Shown: positions 47,971-56,926 of the stretch, in pieces
How positions within the stretch are numbered: position 1 is the stretch's first letter
Layout: each line of letters opens with the position of its first letter
Source of the DNA: Lantana camara
Taxonomy: Eukaryota > Streptophyta > Magnoliopsida > Lamiales > Verbenaceae
Length of the DNA stretch: 64,000 nucleotides
Direction: 5' to 3'
Assembly: GCA_037501455.1 (NCBI GenBank)
Contig: CM074857.1
Span: forward strand, 123,429,501 to 123,493,500
Notes under the pieces: generated by a model
The model's database searches: none
Seen by the model: the letters and a program-made list of their open reading frames with translations, nothing else
What the model was told of the DNA's origin: nothing
Position numbers and translations under genes: made by a program

Positions 47971-48235
47971 CCCATTTTCGAGCGCAAGGCGTTTTAAGAA
48001 ACGACCAAGGCCTACTAGGACTTTTTCTGTGGTAGATCCCGTTTTCGAGCGCAAGGCGTTTTAAGAAACAACCAAGGCCTACTAGGATGTGTTCTTGTAG
48101 GAGATCCCGTTTTCGAGCGCAAGGCGTTTTAAGAAACAGCCAAGGCCTACTAGGATCCGTTCTTGTAGGAGATCCCGTTTTCGAGCGCAAGGCGTTTTAA
48201 GAAACAGCCAAGGCCTACTAGGATTTTCTTCGCAA
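47971..48235. repeat. Tandem array of 68-bp units, four copies
   Basis: CGAGCGCAAGGCGTTTTAAG recurs at 47979, 48046, 48114 and 48182, each followed by AAGGCCTACTAGGA. The period is 67-68 bp. It is next to the 86-bp array, in the same convergent region, but the two units are not related. Confidence 0.88.
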
Positions 48236-48531
48236 TCTTCTTCCAACTTGCCTAATTGGTTTTGAGCGTAACCAGTCAATCCTTATGAGGGCGTCCCCCC
48301 ATGCGGAGTAGAGTGCTGGCCAGCGTAACCCATACGAGATAACAGCATACACAATGGAATGAGTTGCCAACCACGCTCGCAAAGACGAGGGACGTGGGAC
48401 TTATTCATTCAAGCAACCAAAGAAACAGGAATATTAATGAAATTAAAAAGATTATGTTACTGCTTACTTGTGATTGGAAAAACATAAAACCCGTCAACGA
48501 GGGTTGTTACATCAGGGTTTGCAAAGAGCTT

Positions 48532-51500
48532 TTAAACATAAAACCGCCGGAGGTTACATGCGTTCCAAGGGCGAGGCAAGTGCTCACCTTGAAGTGTCTC
48601 CAGGGTGTAAGTGTTGTTAGCTCTGAGTTGTACGACCTTAAATGGGCCTTCCCAATTGGGGTCCAATTTCCCCACGTGTTTGGATACTTCCACTTTCTTC
48701 AAAACCAAATCTCCCAGCTGGAAAGTTCTTTCCCTTACACGCTTGTTGTACTGTTGGGCCACAGAGGCTTTATAGTGGTGGATCTTAGCCCACGCTCGGT
48801 CTCTCCTTTCATCCAGCAAATCCAACTCCAAGCTCCTGTTGCCATCGTTGAGCTGAGGCTCGAAATAGCCGACACGAGCGGATTCATTTACTATCTCCGC
48901 CGGTATCATTGCTTCTGATCCATAAACGAGCGCGTAAGGGGTTTTTCCAGTGGCCGCTCGTGGGGTGGTGCGATAAGCCCAAAGCGCTCCTTGCAGCTCC
49001 TCAGCCCATTCACTTTTCTTGCTTTCAAGCATGGTTTTCAGATGTTGCAAGATAATCCTATTGGTAACTTCCGCTTGCCCATTGGCTTGAGGATGTCCTA
49101 CAGAGGTAAACCGCTGCTCAATCCCCAACTCAGAACACCATTCCCGTGTGTCAGCTGCTATGAACTGGGATCCGTTGTCAGAAATGAGCACCCTCGGTAT
49201 GCCGTACCTGCAAATGATGTTCTTCCAAATGAAGTCCCTCACAACCTTGAAAGTGATTTTCGCAACAGCTTCAGCCTCGGCCCACTTGGTGAAGTAGTCG
49301 ACGGCTAAAATGACAAACTTCCTTTGTCCCGCAGCCATGGGCAAGGGGCCCACAATGTCTATTCCCCACTGGTCAAAAGGCCAAGAGACGTCTATTGGGA
49401 TCATTTGTGCGGCTGGCAATTGAGGGAGATTTGAATGAAATTGGCATTTGGGGCATTTCCTCGAAAATTCAATGGCATCCTGGAGAACTGTAGGCCAATA
49501 AAACCCACTTCTCAGAATCTTCTTCGCCAAGATACGCCCTCCGGAATGATTCCCACAACTTCCATTGTGTATGAGCTCGAGCGTCTCCTTCGCTTGTGAG
49601 GGCCTTAGGCATCTCATTGGGGGTCCTTGAAATGATTTTTTGAACAATCTCCCCTCGGGATCCAGAGCGAAACGAGGGGCCTTATTTCTGACTTTCCTGG
49701 CTTCCACCTTGTCAGTGGGAGTGATTCCATCCCTAAGGAAAATGACGATGTCGTCGAGCCAACAGGGCTCGTTTGGATCAATCATGGCGATCATCTTGGC
49801 GGCGACCCTTTCCTTGATCAAAGGTTCCTCAGTTCTAAGGAACGTAACAGAACGTTCGGAAGTGCCTTCTAAAGCTGAAGCAAACTTTGACAGAGCATCC
49901 GCACGCTCGTTTTCTCCTCGTGGCACTTGAAGTAGATGAAATTCCTTGAACTTCCCAATGATTTCTCTGGCTTTATTTAAGTACTGTACCATGGTGGTTT
50001 CTCGAGCCTTATAAGTTCCTTCAATCTGGCTCGCTATTAATTGTGAGTCCACATAAGCAGTGATTCTGGAGGCTCCATTCTGAAAAGCAATATTCAACCC
50101 TTGCACGAGGGCTTCATATTCTGCTTCGTTATTAGTGACTTGGAAATCCAGCTTGATTGCGAAGTCCAGCTCAATCCCATCAGGGTTTCTGAGGGCCACT
50201 CCTACTCCTCCCCCTTGAGAGGTTGAGGAACCATCTGTGTGCAGTACCCATAGCCCCTCATTCTCCGCAACTGTGGGCTCGTAACCAAAGCGTTCAACCA
50301 ACAAATCCGCCACAACCTGAGCCTGTATCGCGGTCCTGGGCTCGAAGCATAGATCAAACTGGCTCAATTCGATGGCCCACTTGATTAATCTGTCAGATAC
50401 GTCCGGCTTGGACAACACTTGCTTCAAGGGTTGGTCGGTGAGAACCGTTATGGAGTGCGCTTGAAAGTAAGGCCTTAGCCTTCTTGAGGCGTTAATAAGA
50501 GCGAACGCAAATTTCTCAATTTCCAAATACTTCTTTTCGGCTCCTTGTAATGTTTTGCTCAGATAATAAACGGGTAAGTGTTTCCGCTCCCGCACAGCGA
50601 TCAGAACCGCGCTCGTGGCTTCTGGAGAAACGGAAAGATACATGAATAACCTCTCGCCTTCGACGGGCTTAGCCAACAGTGGTGCGCTCGATAAGTAAGC
50701 CTTCATATCCTGCAGCGCCCTTTCGCATTCCTCTGTCCAAGCAAAGTTACGTGCGTTCCTCAAAATTTTGAAGAAGGGAAGGTTCCTGTCCGCCGAGCGC
50801 GAAATAAACCTGTTCAACGAGATGATTTTGCCTACCAGGACTTGCACTTCCCGTAAATTTCGAGGGGAGGGGATCTCCAAGATGGCCTTGATCTTCTCCG
50901 GATTGGCCTCAATTCCCCTCTGGCTGACCATGTATCCTAGGAACTTTCCTCCTTGTACTCCAAAGGTGCACTTCGAGGGGTTCAACTTCATCCCATACTG
51001 ACGCAGGATTGAAAAGGTGCGCTTGAGATCCTCCAAGTGGGAATCCTGGCGCTCGCTTTTGACAATCATATCATCCACATAAACCTCCATGGACCTCCCA
51101 ATTTCTTTTTCAAACATCTTGTTGACGAGCCGCTGATACGTAGCTCCGGCGTTCTTAAGTCCAAAGGGCATGACTAGGAAGCAATACACCCCCAGATGGA
51201 CAACGAACGAGGTTTTGGGGCGATCTTCTGGGGCCATAAAGATCTGATAGTATCCTTGGAAAGCGTCCATCATGCTCATGAGCTCGCAGCCAGCGGTCGA
51301 ATCCACCAATTGATCAATCCGGGGTAGCGGGTAAGGATCTTTAGGGCAGGCCTTGTTGAGATCAGTGAAATCGTTGCACATGCGCCACTTATTTACGCTC
51401 TTGGGCACCAAGACGACGTTGCACAACCACTCCGGATACAAGATGGGCTCGATATATTGAGCCTCCAAGAGTTTATTAACTTCTTCCTCAATGACTTTTT

Positions 51501-54500
51501 TCCGAAAGCCATGTACATCCCGCTTTTTCTGCTTGATGGGTTTGAAAGAGGGATCCACATTAAGCCTATGGACAATGACGCTCGGGTCAATTCCTGTGAG
51601 ATCAGAGGCTTTCCACGCAAATACATCCTTGTTCTCCCTTAGAAAATCAATCATCATGATCTGAGAAGGCCCTGAGAGGTTTGAGCCTATCTGTGTAGTC
51701 TTATCCTTGTTTCCAGGCTCCAGCTCAATGGTAAGGAACTTTTCCGAGGGTTCGATCCTTACCTCAGGACGAGGAAGTTCGAGCGCCCTCTTCTTTCCTG
51801 TCAAACGGTCGCCAGATGCTGGTTCACTCTCTCCCGGCTCGTCTCCTTCTGAGGACGATCCACCAACAGTTCCTGGGGGAACATTCTCGAGGGGATTCCC
51901 CCCGTTGTCTCCCCTCTTCTTTTTGTTCTTCTTCTTGTTCAATTTCGCCCTTTTCCGTGCTGGGCTGTCCTCATCTAGGTTGGGAAAATCCACTGACTTC
52001 TTGGTGGAGCCAACTTGGAAGGTTTTCTCCGCTTTAGGCTTTCTGAGGGACAACATGTAACATTCCCAAGCCTCTCGCACATTGCACAACACTTCTCCCA
52101 CGCCCTCGGAAGTAGGGAATTTAATCTTCTGGTGGTAGGTGGAGATGATGGCTTTGAAATCCACGAGGGCAGGGCGCCCAATGATGATGTTATATGGAAT
52201 GTCAATCTCCACCACCGCGTACGTCACCAAGAGTGTTTTGCGTTGAGGGGCTCGGCCGAATGAAGTAGCCAGGCGTATTTGCCCTCGTGGGACAACTTCT
52301 GAGCCTCCAAAGCCAATGAGGGCTGTTTTGAGGGGCTCGAGCGGAAGATCAACCTTCATTTTTAAGAATGTAGAATAAGGCAAAACATTAACGGAGCTTC
52401 CACTATCTACCAATACCCTTTTTACAACATGATTATGAACATCTAAACTAACCACCATGGGGCAATCTGAGGTTACACCCTCCCCATGGGGCGTTACAAT
52501 ATGTTCTAGATCCCTATCATCAAAGCCTATTACATCATTCTCTCTTGATCTTTGAGCGCTTGATCTCTGGATGGCGTAGATAGGTTTGGGCACTGCTGGG
52601 CGTTGGTTGTAGCTCCGGACGTACCTCCGTCGGGAGACGTTTGAATCCCCCCCTGATGAGCCTCCTGCAATCATATTTATGACTGCGAAGGGCTCGTTTT
52701 CTTGCTCAGGGGCTTTGCCTTTATTGCCTCGGCGGCTGCTGCTTTCAGGGGGTCCCCTACCCCTTGGGCTCTTTGACCGGGAAGGACTCCTCCTTCTCCT
52801 TCCGGAGCGCTCGTTGCATTGTTCATCGTAGCGCTCGAGCACCCGGACAAATTCCTTCAAGTGGCCCCCTGCGACGAGCCTTTGGATTTCAGCTTCCAAC
52901 TGCCGGCACTCATCCGTGTCGTGCCCTCTCTGCTTGTGGAAGGCGCAGTATTTGTTCGAGCGCCTGACTGAGTCTGTTTCCCTCATTCTGATGGGTCTTT
53001 TGAAGAGCTTCTTATCAGAGAGATTATAGACTTCTGAATTTGGCCTGGTGAGCGGAATTCGCTCGAATCGACGAGGGGGTGGTGGCGACCTCCTGCGCTC
53101 TTGAGGGCGCTCCTTCTTGACAGCCACATCCCGTCCCCGCTCGTGATGAGGTCGCTCGTTCCTGGCCGGGCTGTGATGCCGGGGACCATTCGTCCCGTAC
53201 ATATCTTCGAGCGCGAAGAACGGCTCGGCTATTTCTCTTAGGCCCATGAGGGTCCCAGGCCTCCTCTCCACAATGGCATCAGCAAATTTTTTGCTCACAT
53301 ACTGCTTGTGATCCACAGCCTGAAAGAGCACTGGGATCAAGAAATCCATTGAAGGCCTCTCTACCTGTAGGATCTCCTTGTTGAAACGGGCAAAGAACGA
53401 GCGCAGAGATTCGCTCTTGCCTTGCACCACGTTGTACAGGGCAGTGGGTGCGGTGACTGGCGCCTTCAAAGAATTGAAGTGATTGAGGAAAGCATTGACC
53501 TGTTCTTCATATGAGTGGATCGAGCGCGGCGGCAGTCGCTTGTACCACTCTTGAGCCATTCCTACCAAGGAAGTGACAAACACTTTTGCCCAGTAGTGGC
53601 TGGAATGCTCGTAGAGGTGCATAAGATGCACAAAGTGATCCAAATGTTCAGCTGGATCAGTCGTCCCGTCGTAACGGTTGATGGAAGTGGGGACCTTGGC
53701 CATGCCTTCTTGGGCCATCAGAACTTCTTCTACGAGGGGTGAACCCCTCGCCAGTGGGTGATATTCATACGTGCCGAAGTTTTCCTCCGGCTCCTTGCGA
53801 CGGGGGACCCTTGGTGGAGGGTCCTTGGTGCGGGTGCTTCTGGCGTCAACCCGTTCATCCCGACTAGGGGAGACCTGAGTTGAGCGCCCTCGTGAGAGCT
53901 GTCCCACGATATCCTTGAGACCCTGCAGCTGGTCTTGCACAGCCGCGAGGATGTCAAGATTTACGTCTACTTGCTTGTCCTTGTGGGCTCGTGAGCCCCT
54001 CCTGGAGACATGAGAGTCCCCTTCATTCTCGTTTACTCTCTCCGTGGGCTCTTTATTCCTGCCCATGGAGGGACGCTCGTTGCCCTCCTGCTGGGGCACT
54101 TCTCTCGCTGGTGGTGGTGGTGGTTGTGCCCTCAGGACAGCCTGGGCTTCTCTGAGGGGAAAGTTTTGTTGTCCGCCTAATGGGGCTGCGACTTGAGTGG
54201 CCTGCCCAGAGGGAAAGTACATGGAATGGAACCTTTCCCATGCCCCCTGAGCCGCCTGAACCTCACATTGGGCGTAGAGAGCCCTCAATTGTTGGGTGGT
54301 CAGTGGAGGTAACTCCACTCCTTCAATCTCCCTGGGGACCACCACTGGGAGCTGGAGTTGTCCGGCATGGTATGGCTGGACTGGCGGCATCATCATAGCC
54401 GGAGTAAGGGTGTATCCAGGCGGAGGCATCATATAACCTTGCACTCCAAGATTCATCTGGGGATGGACCCAGGAATTCTGTGCAAGCGGCGGAGGAGCAG

Positions 54501-54723
54501 AGAGAGAGACTCCTCCAGCGGTGGTGGGAATGGGCAGCGCTGGCGGTGCAGGCGGTGGTACGGGAGACTCTGCTTGTGGAGTCACTCCTGCGGCGGGAGG
54601 TGCTCCACCAATGGCAACGGAAGGTGGCGGTGCTCCACCAGTAGCGGTGGAGGGAAGAATGATATTTGTATCCTGGGAGGTGTTTTCTCCTCCTCCCACA
54701 GCTCCAGATCTCGTAGCAACCAT
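48532..54723 (-). CDS. Tat-like Ty3/gypsy gag-pol polyprotein, 2063 aa, intact
   Basis: One uninterrupted frame from ATG 54723. In order: a Pro-rich N-terminus; gag with TDPAEHLDHFVHLMHLYEHS (about residue 350); a zinc-knuckle-like CAFHKQRGHDTDEC (about 596); an aspartic protease VLVDSGSSVNVLP (about 770); reverse transcriptase with CNDFTDLNKACPKDPYPLP and YVDDM (about 1214); the usual RT-linked RNase H; a second RNase H with LHTDGSSTSQGGG (about 1490); integrase with an HHCC finger ending CPKCQ (about 1720-1765), IDIVGPLP and DNGSQF (about 1853); and a C-terminal GKLDPNWEGPF block. Two RNase H domains mark the Tat lineage. No env-like frame follows. The length and complete motif set, together with near-identical LTRs, suggest a potentially autonomous copy. 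It is closely related to, but far better preserved than, the pol fragment at 1-3062. Confidence 0.95.
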   Translation of the reverse strand: MVATRSGAVGGGENTSQDTNIILPSTATGGAPPPSVAIGGAPPAAGVTPQAESPVPPPAPPALPIPTTAGGVSLSAPPPLAQNSWVHPQMNLGVQGYMMPPPGYTLTPAMMMPPVQPYHAGQLQLPVVVPREIEGVELPPLTTQQLRALYAQCEVQAAQGAWERFHSMYFPSGQATQVAAPLGGQQNFPLREAQAVLRAQPPPPPAREVPQQEGNERPSMGRNKEPTERVNENEGDSHVSRRGSRAHKDKQVDVNLDILAAVQDQLQGLKDIVGQLSRGRSTQVSPSRDERVDARSTRTKDPPPRVPRRKEPEENFGTYEYHPLARGSPLVEEVLMAQEGMAKVPTSINRYDGTTDPAEHLDHFVHLMHLYEHSSHYWAKVFVTSLVGMAQEWYKRLPPRSIHSYEEQVNAFLNHFNSLKAPVTAPTALYNVVQGKSESLRSFFARFNKEILQVERPSMDFLIPVLFQAVDHKQYVSKKFADAIVERRPGTLMGLREIAEPFFALEDMYGTNGPRHHSPARNERPHHERGRDVAVKKERPQERRRSPPPPRRFERIPLTRPNSEVYNLSDKKLFKRPIRMRETDSVRRSNKYCAFHKQRGHDTDECRQLEAEIQRLVAGGHLKEFVRVLERYDEQCNERSGRRRRSPSRSKSPRGRGPPESSSRRGNKGKAPEQENEPFAVINMIAGGSSGGDSNVSRRRYVRSYNQRPAVPKPIYAIQRSSAQRSRENDVIGFDDRDLEHIVTPHGEGVTSDCPMVVSLDVHNHVVKRVLVDSGSSVNVLPYSTFLKMKVDLPLEPLKTALIGFGGSEVVPRGQIRLATSFGRAPQRKTLLVTYAVVEIDIPYNIIIGRPALVDFKAIISTYHQKIKFPTSEGVGEVLCNVREAWECYMLSLRKPKAEKTFQVGSTKKSVDFPNLDEDSPARKRAKLNKKKNKKKRGDNGGNPLENVPPGTVGGSSSEGDEPGESEPASGDRLTGKKRALELPRPEVRIEPSEKFLTIELEPGNKDKTTQIGSNLSGPSQIMMIDFLRENKDVFAWKASDLTGIDPSVIVHRLNVDPSFKPIKQKKRDVHGFRKKVIEEEVNKLLEAQYIEPILYPEWLCNVVLVPKSVNKWRMCNDFTDLNKACPKDPYPLPRIDQLVDSTAGCELMSMMDAFQGYYQIFMAPEDRPKTSFVVHLGVYCFLVMPFGLKNAGATYQRLVNKMFEKEIGRSMEVYVDDMIVKSERQDSHLEDLKRTFSILRQYGMKLNPSKCTFGVQGGKFLGYMVSQRGIEANPEKIKAILEIPSPRNLREVQVLVGKIISLNRFISRSADRNLPFFKILRNARNFAWTEECERALQDMKAYLSSAPLLAKPVEGERLFMYLSVSPEATSAVLIAVRERKHLPVYYLSKTLQGAEKKYLEIEKFAFALINASRRLRPYFQAHSITVLTDQPLKQVLSKPDVSDRLIKWAIELSQFDLCFEPRTAIQAQVVADLLVERFGYEPTVAENEGLWVLHTDGSSTSQGGGVGVALRNPDGIELDFAIKLDFQVTNNEAEYEALVQGLNIAFQNGASRITAYVDSQLIASQIEGTYKARETTMVQYLNKAREIIGKFKEFHLLQVPRGENERADALSKFASALEGTSERSVTFLRTEEPLIKERVAAKMIAMIDPNEPCWLDDIVIFLRDGITPTDKVEARKVRNKAPRFALDPEGRLFKKSFQGPPMRCLRPSQAKETLELIHNGSCGNHSGGRILAKKILRSGFYWPTVLQDAIEFSRKCPKCQFHSNLPQLPAAQMIPIDVSWPFDQWGIDIVGPLPMAAGQRKFVILAVDYFTKWAEAEAVAKITFKVVRDFIWKNIICRYGIPRVLISDNGSQFIAADTREWCSELGIEQRFTSVGHPQANGQAEVTNRIILQHLKTMLESKKSEWAEELQGALWAYRTTPRAATGKTPYALVYGSEAMIPAEIVNESARVGYFEPQLNDGNRSLELDLLDERRDRAWAKIHHYKASVAQQYNKRVRERTFQLGDLVLKKVEVSKHVGKLDPNWEGPFKVVQLRANNTYTLETLQGEHLPRPWNACNLRRFYV

Positions 54724-54791
54724 AACTGTTAAGGATAAGGGTGTGCTTGCTTTTCTACCAACAAAAAGAAAGGAAGAAGATGAAGGACTGG

Positions 54792-54810
54792 TTTCCCACA
54801 GACGGCGCCA
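54792..54810 (-). other. Primer binding site of the Tat-like element
   Basis: Minus strand TGGCGCCGTCTGTGGGAAA begins five bases inside the 5' LTR. TGG at the start pairs with a tRNA CCA end. I could not assign the tRNA with certainty; it is not the tRNA-Asp site seen in the Athila-like element. Confidence 0.75.
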
Positions 54811-54815
54811 AAAAA

Positions 54816-55724
54816 TGATGGGTTCAGAAATGGATGGATCCGAATCCGATCACTTTACAATTTGTATTTGTGGAGAAAACCACCGGAGCTTCGCCGGAAA
54901 TGTGAAAGGGGTTCTACCTGTTGGGACAAGCACAAGAAAAGTCAGAAGGCCAAGCTGGGGGAACTGGGGGTGATACCCAGTTTGGCTCTCCGACGCTCAA
55001 GTCAGTTCAATGTATGAAGAGAAGTGTAAGTTCAGTCACAGTTGCAGTGATGAAGAAAGCTTACTTGTGTAGAAGATGACTTTGGCTATTTATAGTTGAG
55101 GGTCAAGGGCCCTTTGGTCATTTGCCTCAAGTGGTCCTGGCCGAATGTTGCCCTAACACGTGGCGCCATGAGAAAGAAACCTAGGAGGAATCTTCTGCAA
55201 AAGTGGCCGAAAGTTAGTGCTGGCAACAGTGGCAGGTGCGCGGGCATGTACGTTGTGTCAGAGAGCCATTTGGGCGGTTGGTAACGAGGGCTTAGGAGCG
55301 CGCTCGTGACAACCTTGTGGGCGGTTGGTAACGAGGGCTTAGGAGCGCGCTCGTGACAACCTTGAGTATTGGAGGCCAAGATATCCGCTGAGAGGAATGC
55401 GGGCTCCAGTTCAAGTGACGAGCCAAAAGGGAGGCCGCTCTGAGGGAGTGTGACGCTCGAAGAGGGCTTCCTTGGCACGTGGGCGTACCAATCGTTTGGT
55501 ATGTAGGACGCTCGTGGGAGTGATAGCGCTCGTTGGGCTTAACTGCTGAAGAAGGCTTGCGCTCGTGCGCTGATAGGTGCAGCCTTGGGGATGACTGGCT
55601 TAGCGCTCGTGCACGGATGGTGCAGCCTTGGGGAGACAGATGTCATCATCTCGGTGATGCCACGTGTCTTGATGTGGGACGATCACGTGTCTTGATATGA
55701 GACGATCGTATTTTGACCCCATCA
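54816..55724 (-). repeat. 5' LTR of the Tat-like element (909 bp)
   Basis: Same length and ends as the 3' LTR, including the duplicated 48-bp block. Differences from the 3' LTR are near 54827, 54868, 54875 and 55700. The TATA box at 55086-55095 would drive gag-pol. Confidence 0.92.
55086..55095 (-). promoter_or_regulatory. TATA box of the gag-pol promoter in the 5' LTR
   Basis: Minus strand CTATAAATAG lies about 270 bp from the 3' end of the LTR, a standard place for a plant LTR promoter. It drives transcription toward the gag-pol ATG at 54723. Confidence 0.65.
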
Positions 55725-56810
55725 ATTATATTAATAAAATAATATTAAAATATAGTTCAAAAAATATGAGAAAAAAATGTATTAGAAAAAAAAATTAAAT
55801 TGATGTGAGAGAAAAGAGGATTTAAATAAATAAATAAGAAAAAGAAAGAAGAGATAAAGAGTTCATGACACCACATTTGTCTCTTACTTAATATATAGTA
55901 TAGGTAAATGTGATAATATTATATTAATAAAAATAATATTAAAATATAGCTCACAAAATATGAGGGAAAAAAATAAAATAAATATTAAAAAGTTTATCAG
56001 AAAAAGAATTAAATTGATGTGAGAGAAAAGAGGATTTATATGACAGGAAAAGAATTAACTGATACATTTTAGTGGTGAAGAAAAATAGAAAAATAAATAA
56101 GAAAAAAAGGACCAAGAGTCCATGACATCACATTTGTCTCTATCGTTTAATATATAGTATAGATATTAAAATGTGATAGTAAAAAATAAATATATTAATA
56201 CACCAAGTTAAGAGCGTTTTAATTATAAATTGATTTATGAAATTTAATTTCACAAGCATGTATTCCATGTTAAAACTTCTTTTAAAAAATAATTTGAGGT
56301 AATTATTTAAAATAAAAACACTCTCTAAAATAAAAAAAAAATTTAAGTTAAACTGAATAAATATAGCAGGTGGGAAATTCAAATTAAAACAAAATTGTAT
56401 AATGGCAACAACTCTTTATTTTTGTTTTTGAACTCATAGGCTCGGATCTTACTATAAATATTATTTCGTTTTTTTTTTCATGTAAAATAAATAAAATAAC
56501 TAAAAGTATTGATTTTGGTTAAAATAACCAAAGTGAGACTTATTATTGATTTTAGGGACTTAAATGTCACTTTCAAAAGTTTGAGGACTAAAATGATACA
56601 AAGTTGAAACTTTAGGGACCATTTTAGAACTATAAATACTAAAATGACCAAAATACCCTTGAGTAAGGTAAAAAAATTCAGTAAAATCTGATCAGAAGGA
56701 CTTAAGTGAGACGAATTATTAACTTTAGGGACTCAAGAGTCACTTTTAGAACATTAAGGACTAAAGTGATACAAAACAGAAACTTTAGGGACCAAATGTG
56801 ACATTTGCTC

Positions 56811-56913
56811 TTTTTTTTTTAAACTTAATTACACATATTTAAGTGGGAATCGAACCCAAGACCTAACCATGAAAAATGAACTCATTAACCATTTGAATCA
56901 ACCCTAGTTGTCA
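56811..56913 (-). repeat. tRNA-derived SINE copy D, its tail split by the MITE
   Basis: On the minus strand: GGGTTGATTCAAATGGTTAA, then a perfect B-box GGTTCGATTCC, then a poly(A) tail (plus T run). The right flank TAATTAACCCGTA (56914-56926) matches TAATTAACTTGTA at 41917-41929, on the far side of the MITE, at 11 of 13 positions. The MITE therefore inserted into this SINE's tail and pushed the two target duplications 15 kb apart. Confidence 0.72.
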
Positions 56914-56926
56914 TAATTAACCCGTA

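Larger units (their letters stand above)
42674..55724 (-). mobile_element. Complete Tat-like Ty3/gypsy retrotransposon, 13.05 kb
   Basis: Two 909-bp LTRs, a primer binding site, an open gag-pol frame, a long 3' internal region and a polypurine tract are all present in minus-strand order. Gag-pol carries two RNase H domains, as in the Tat lineage. The 3' internal region (48531-43594) holds two tandem arrays and a plus-strand three-exon gene. By eye the LTRs differ at only four bases, so the insertion is young. The left 5-bp flank (CAATA) and right flank (ATTAT) do not match as a clean target duplication. Nothing seen rules out activity. Confidence 0.92.
41940..56810. mobile_element. MULE-type MITE with long inverted arms, split by the Tat retrotransposon
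   Basis: The left arm (41940-42673) and right arm (55725-56810) are inverted copies. GAGTAAATATCATATTTGGT at the left end pairs with a right end that reverse-complements to GAGCAAATGTCACATTTGGT, and similarity continues through repeated CTTTAGTCC and TTTGGTC blocks for more than 300 bp. Nine Ts precede the left end and ten follow the right, consistent with a 9-bp duplication of Mutator-like elements. The right arm contains an internal duplication of about 190 bp (blocks starting near 55725 and 55913). There is no transposase. The 13-kb retrotransposon sits in the middle. Confidence 0.75.

Noticed and set aside
47224..48235. CRISPR-like regular repeats
   Set aside because: The units are contiguous tandem repeats without unique spacers, in a plant retrotransposon.
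52764..54732. Several plus-strand frames opposite gag
   Set aside because: Shadows of the 2063-aa gag-pol frame. No splice-linked structure or motif, unlike the real antisense gene at 44197-47036.
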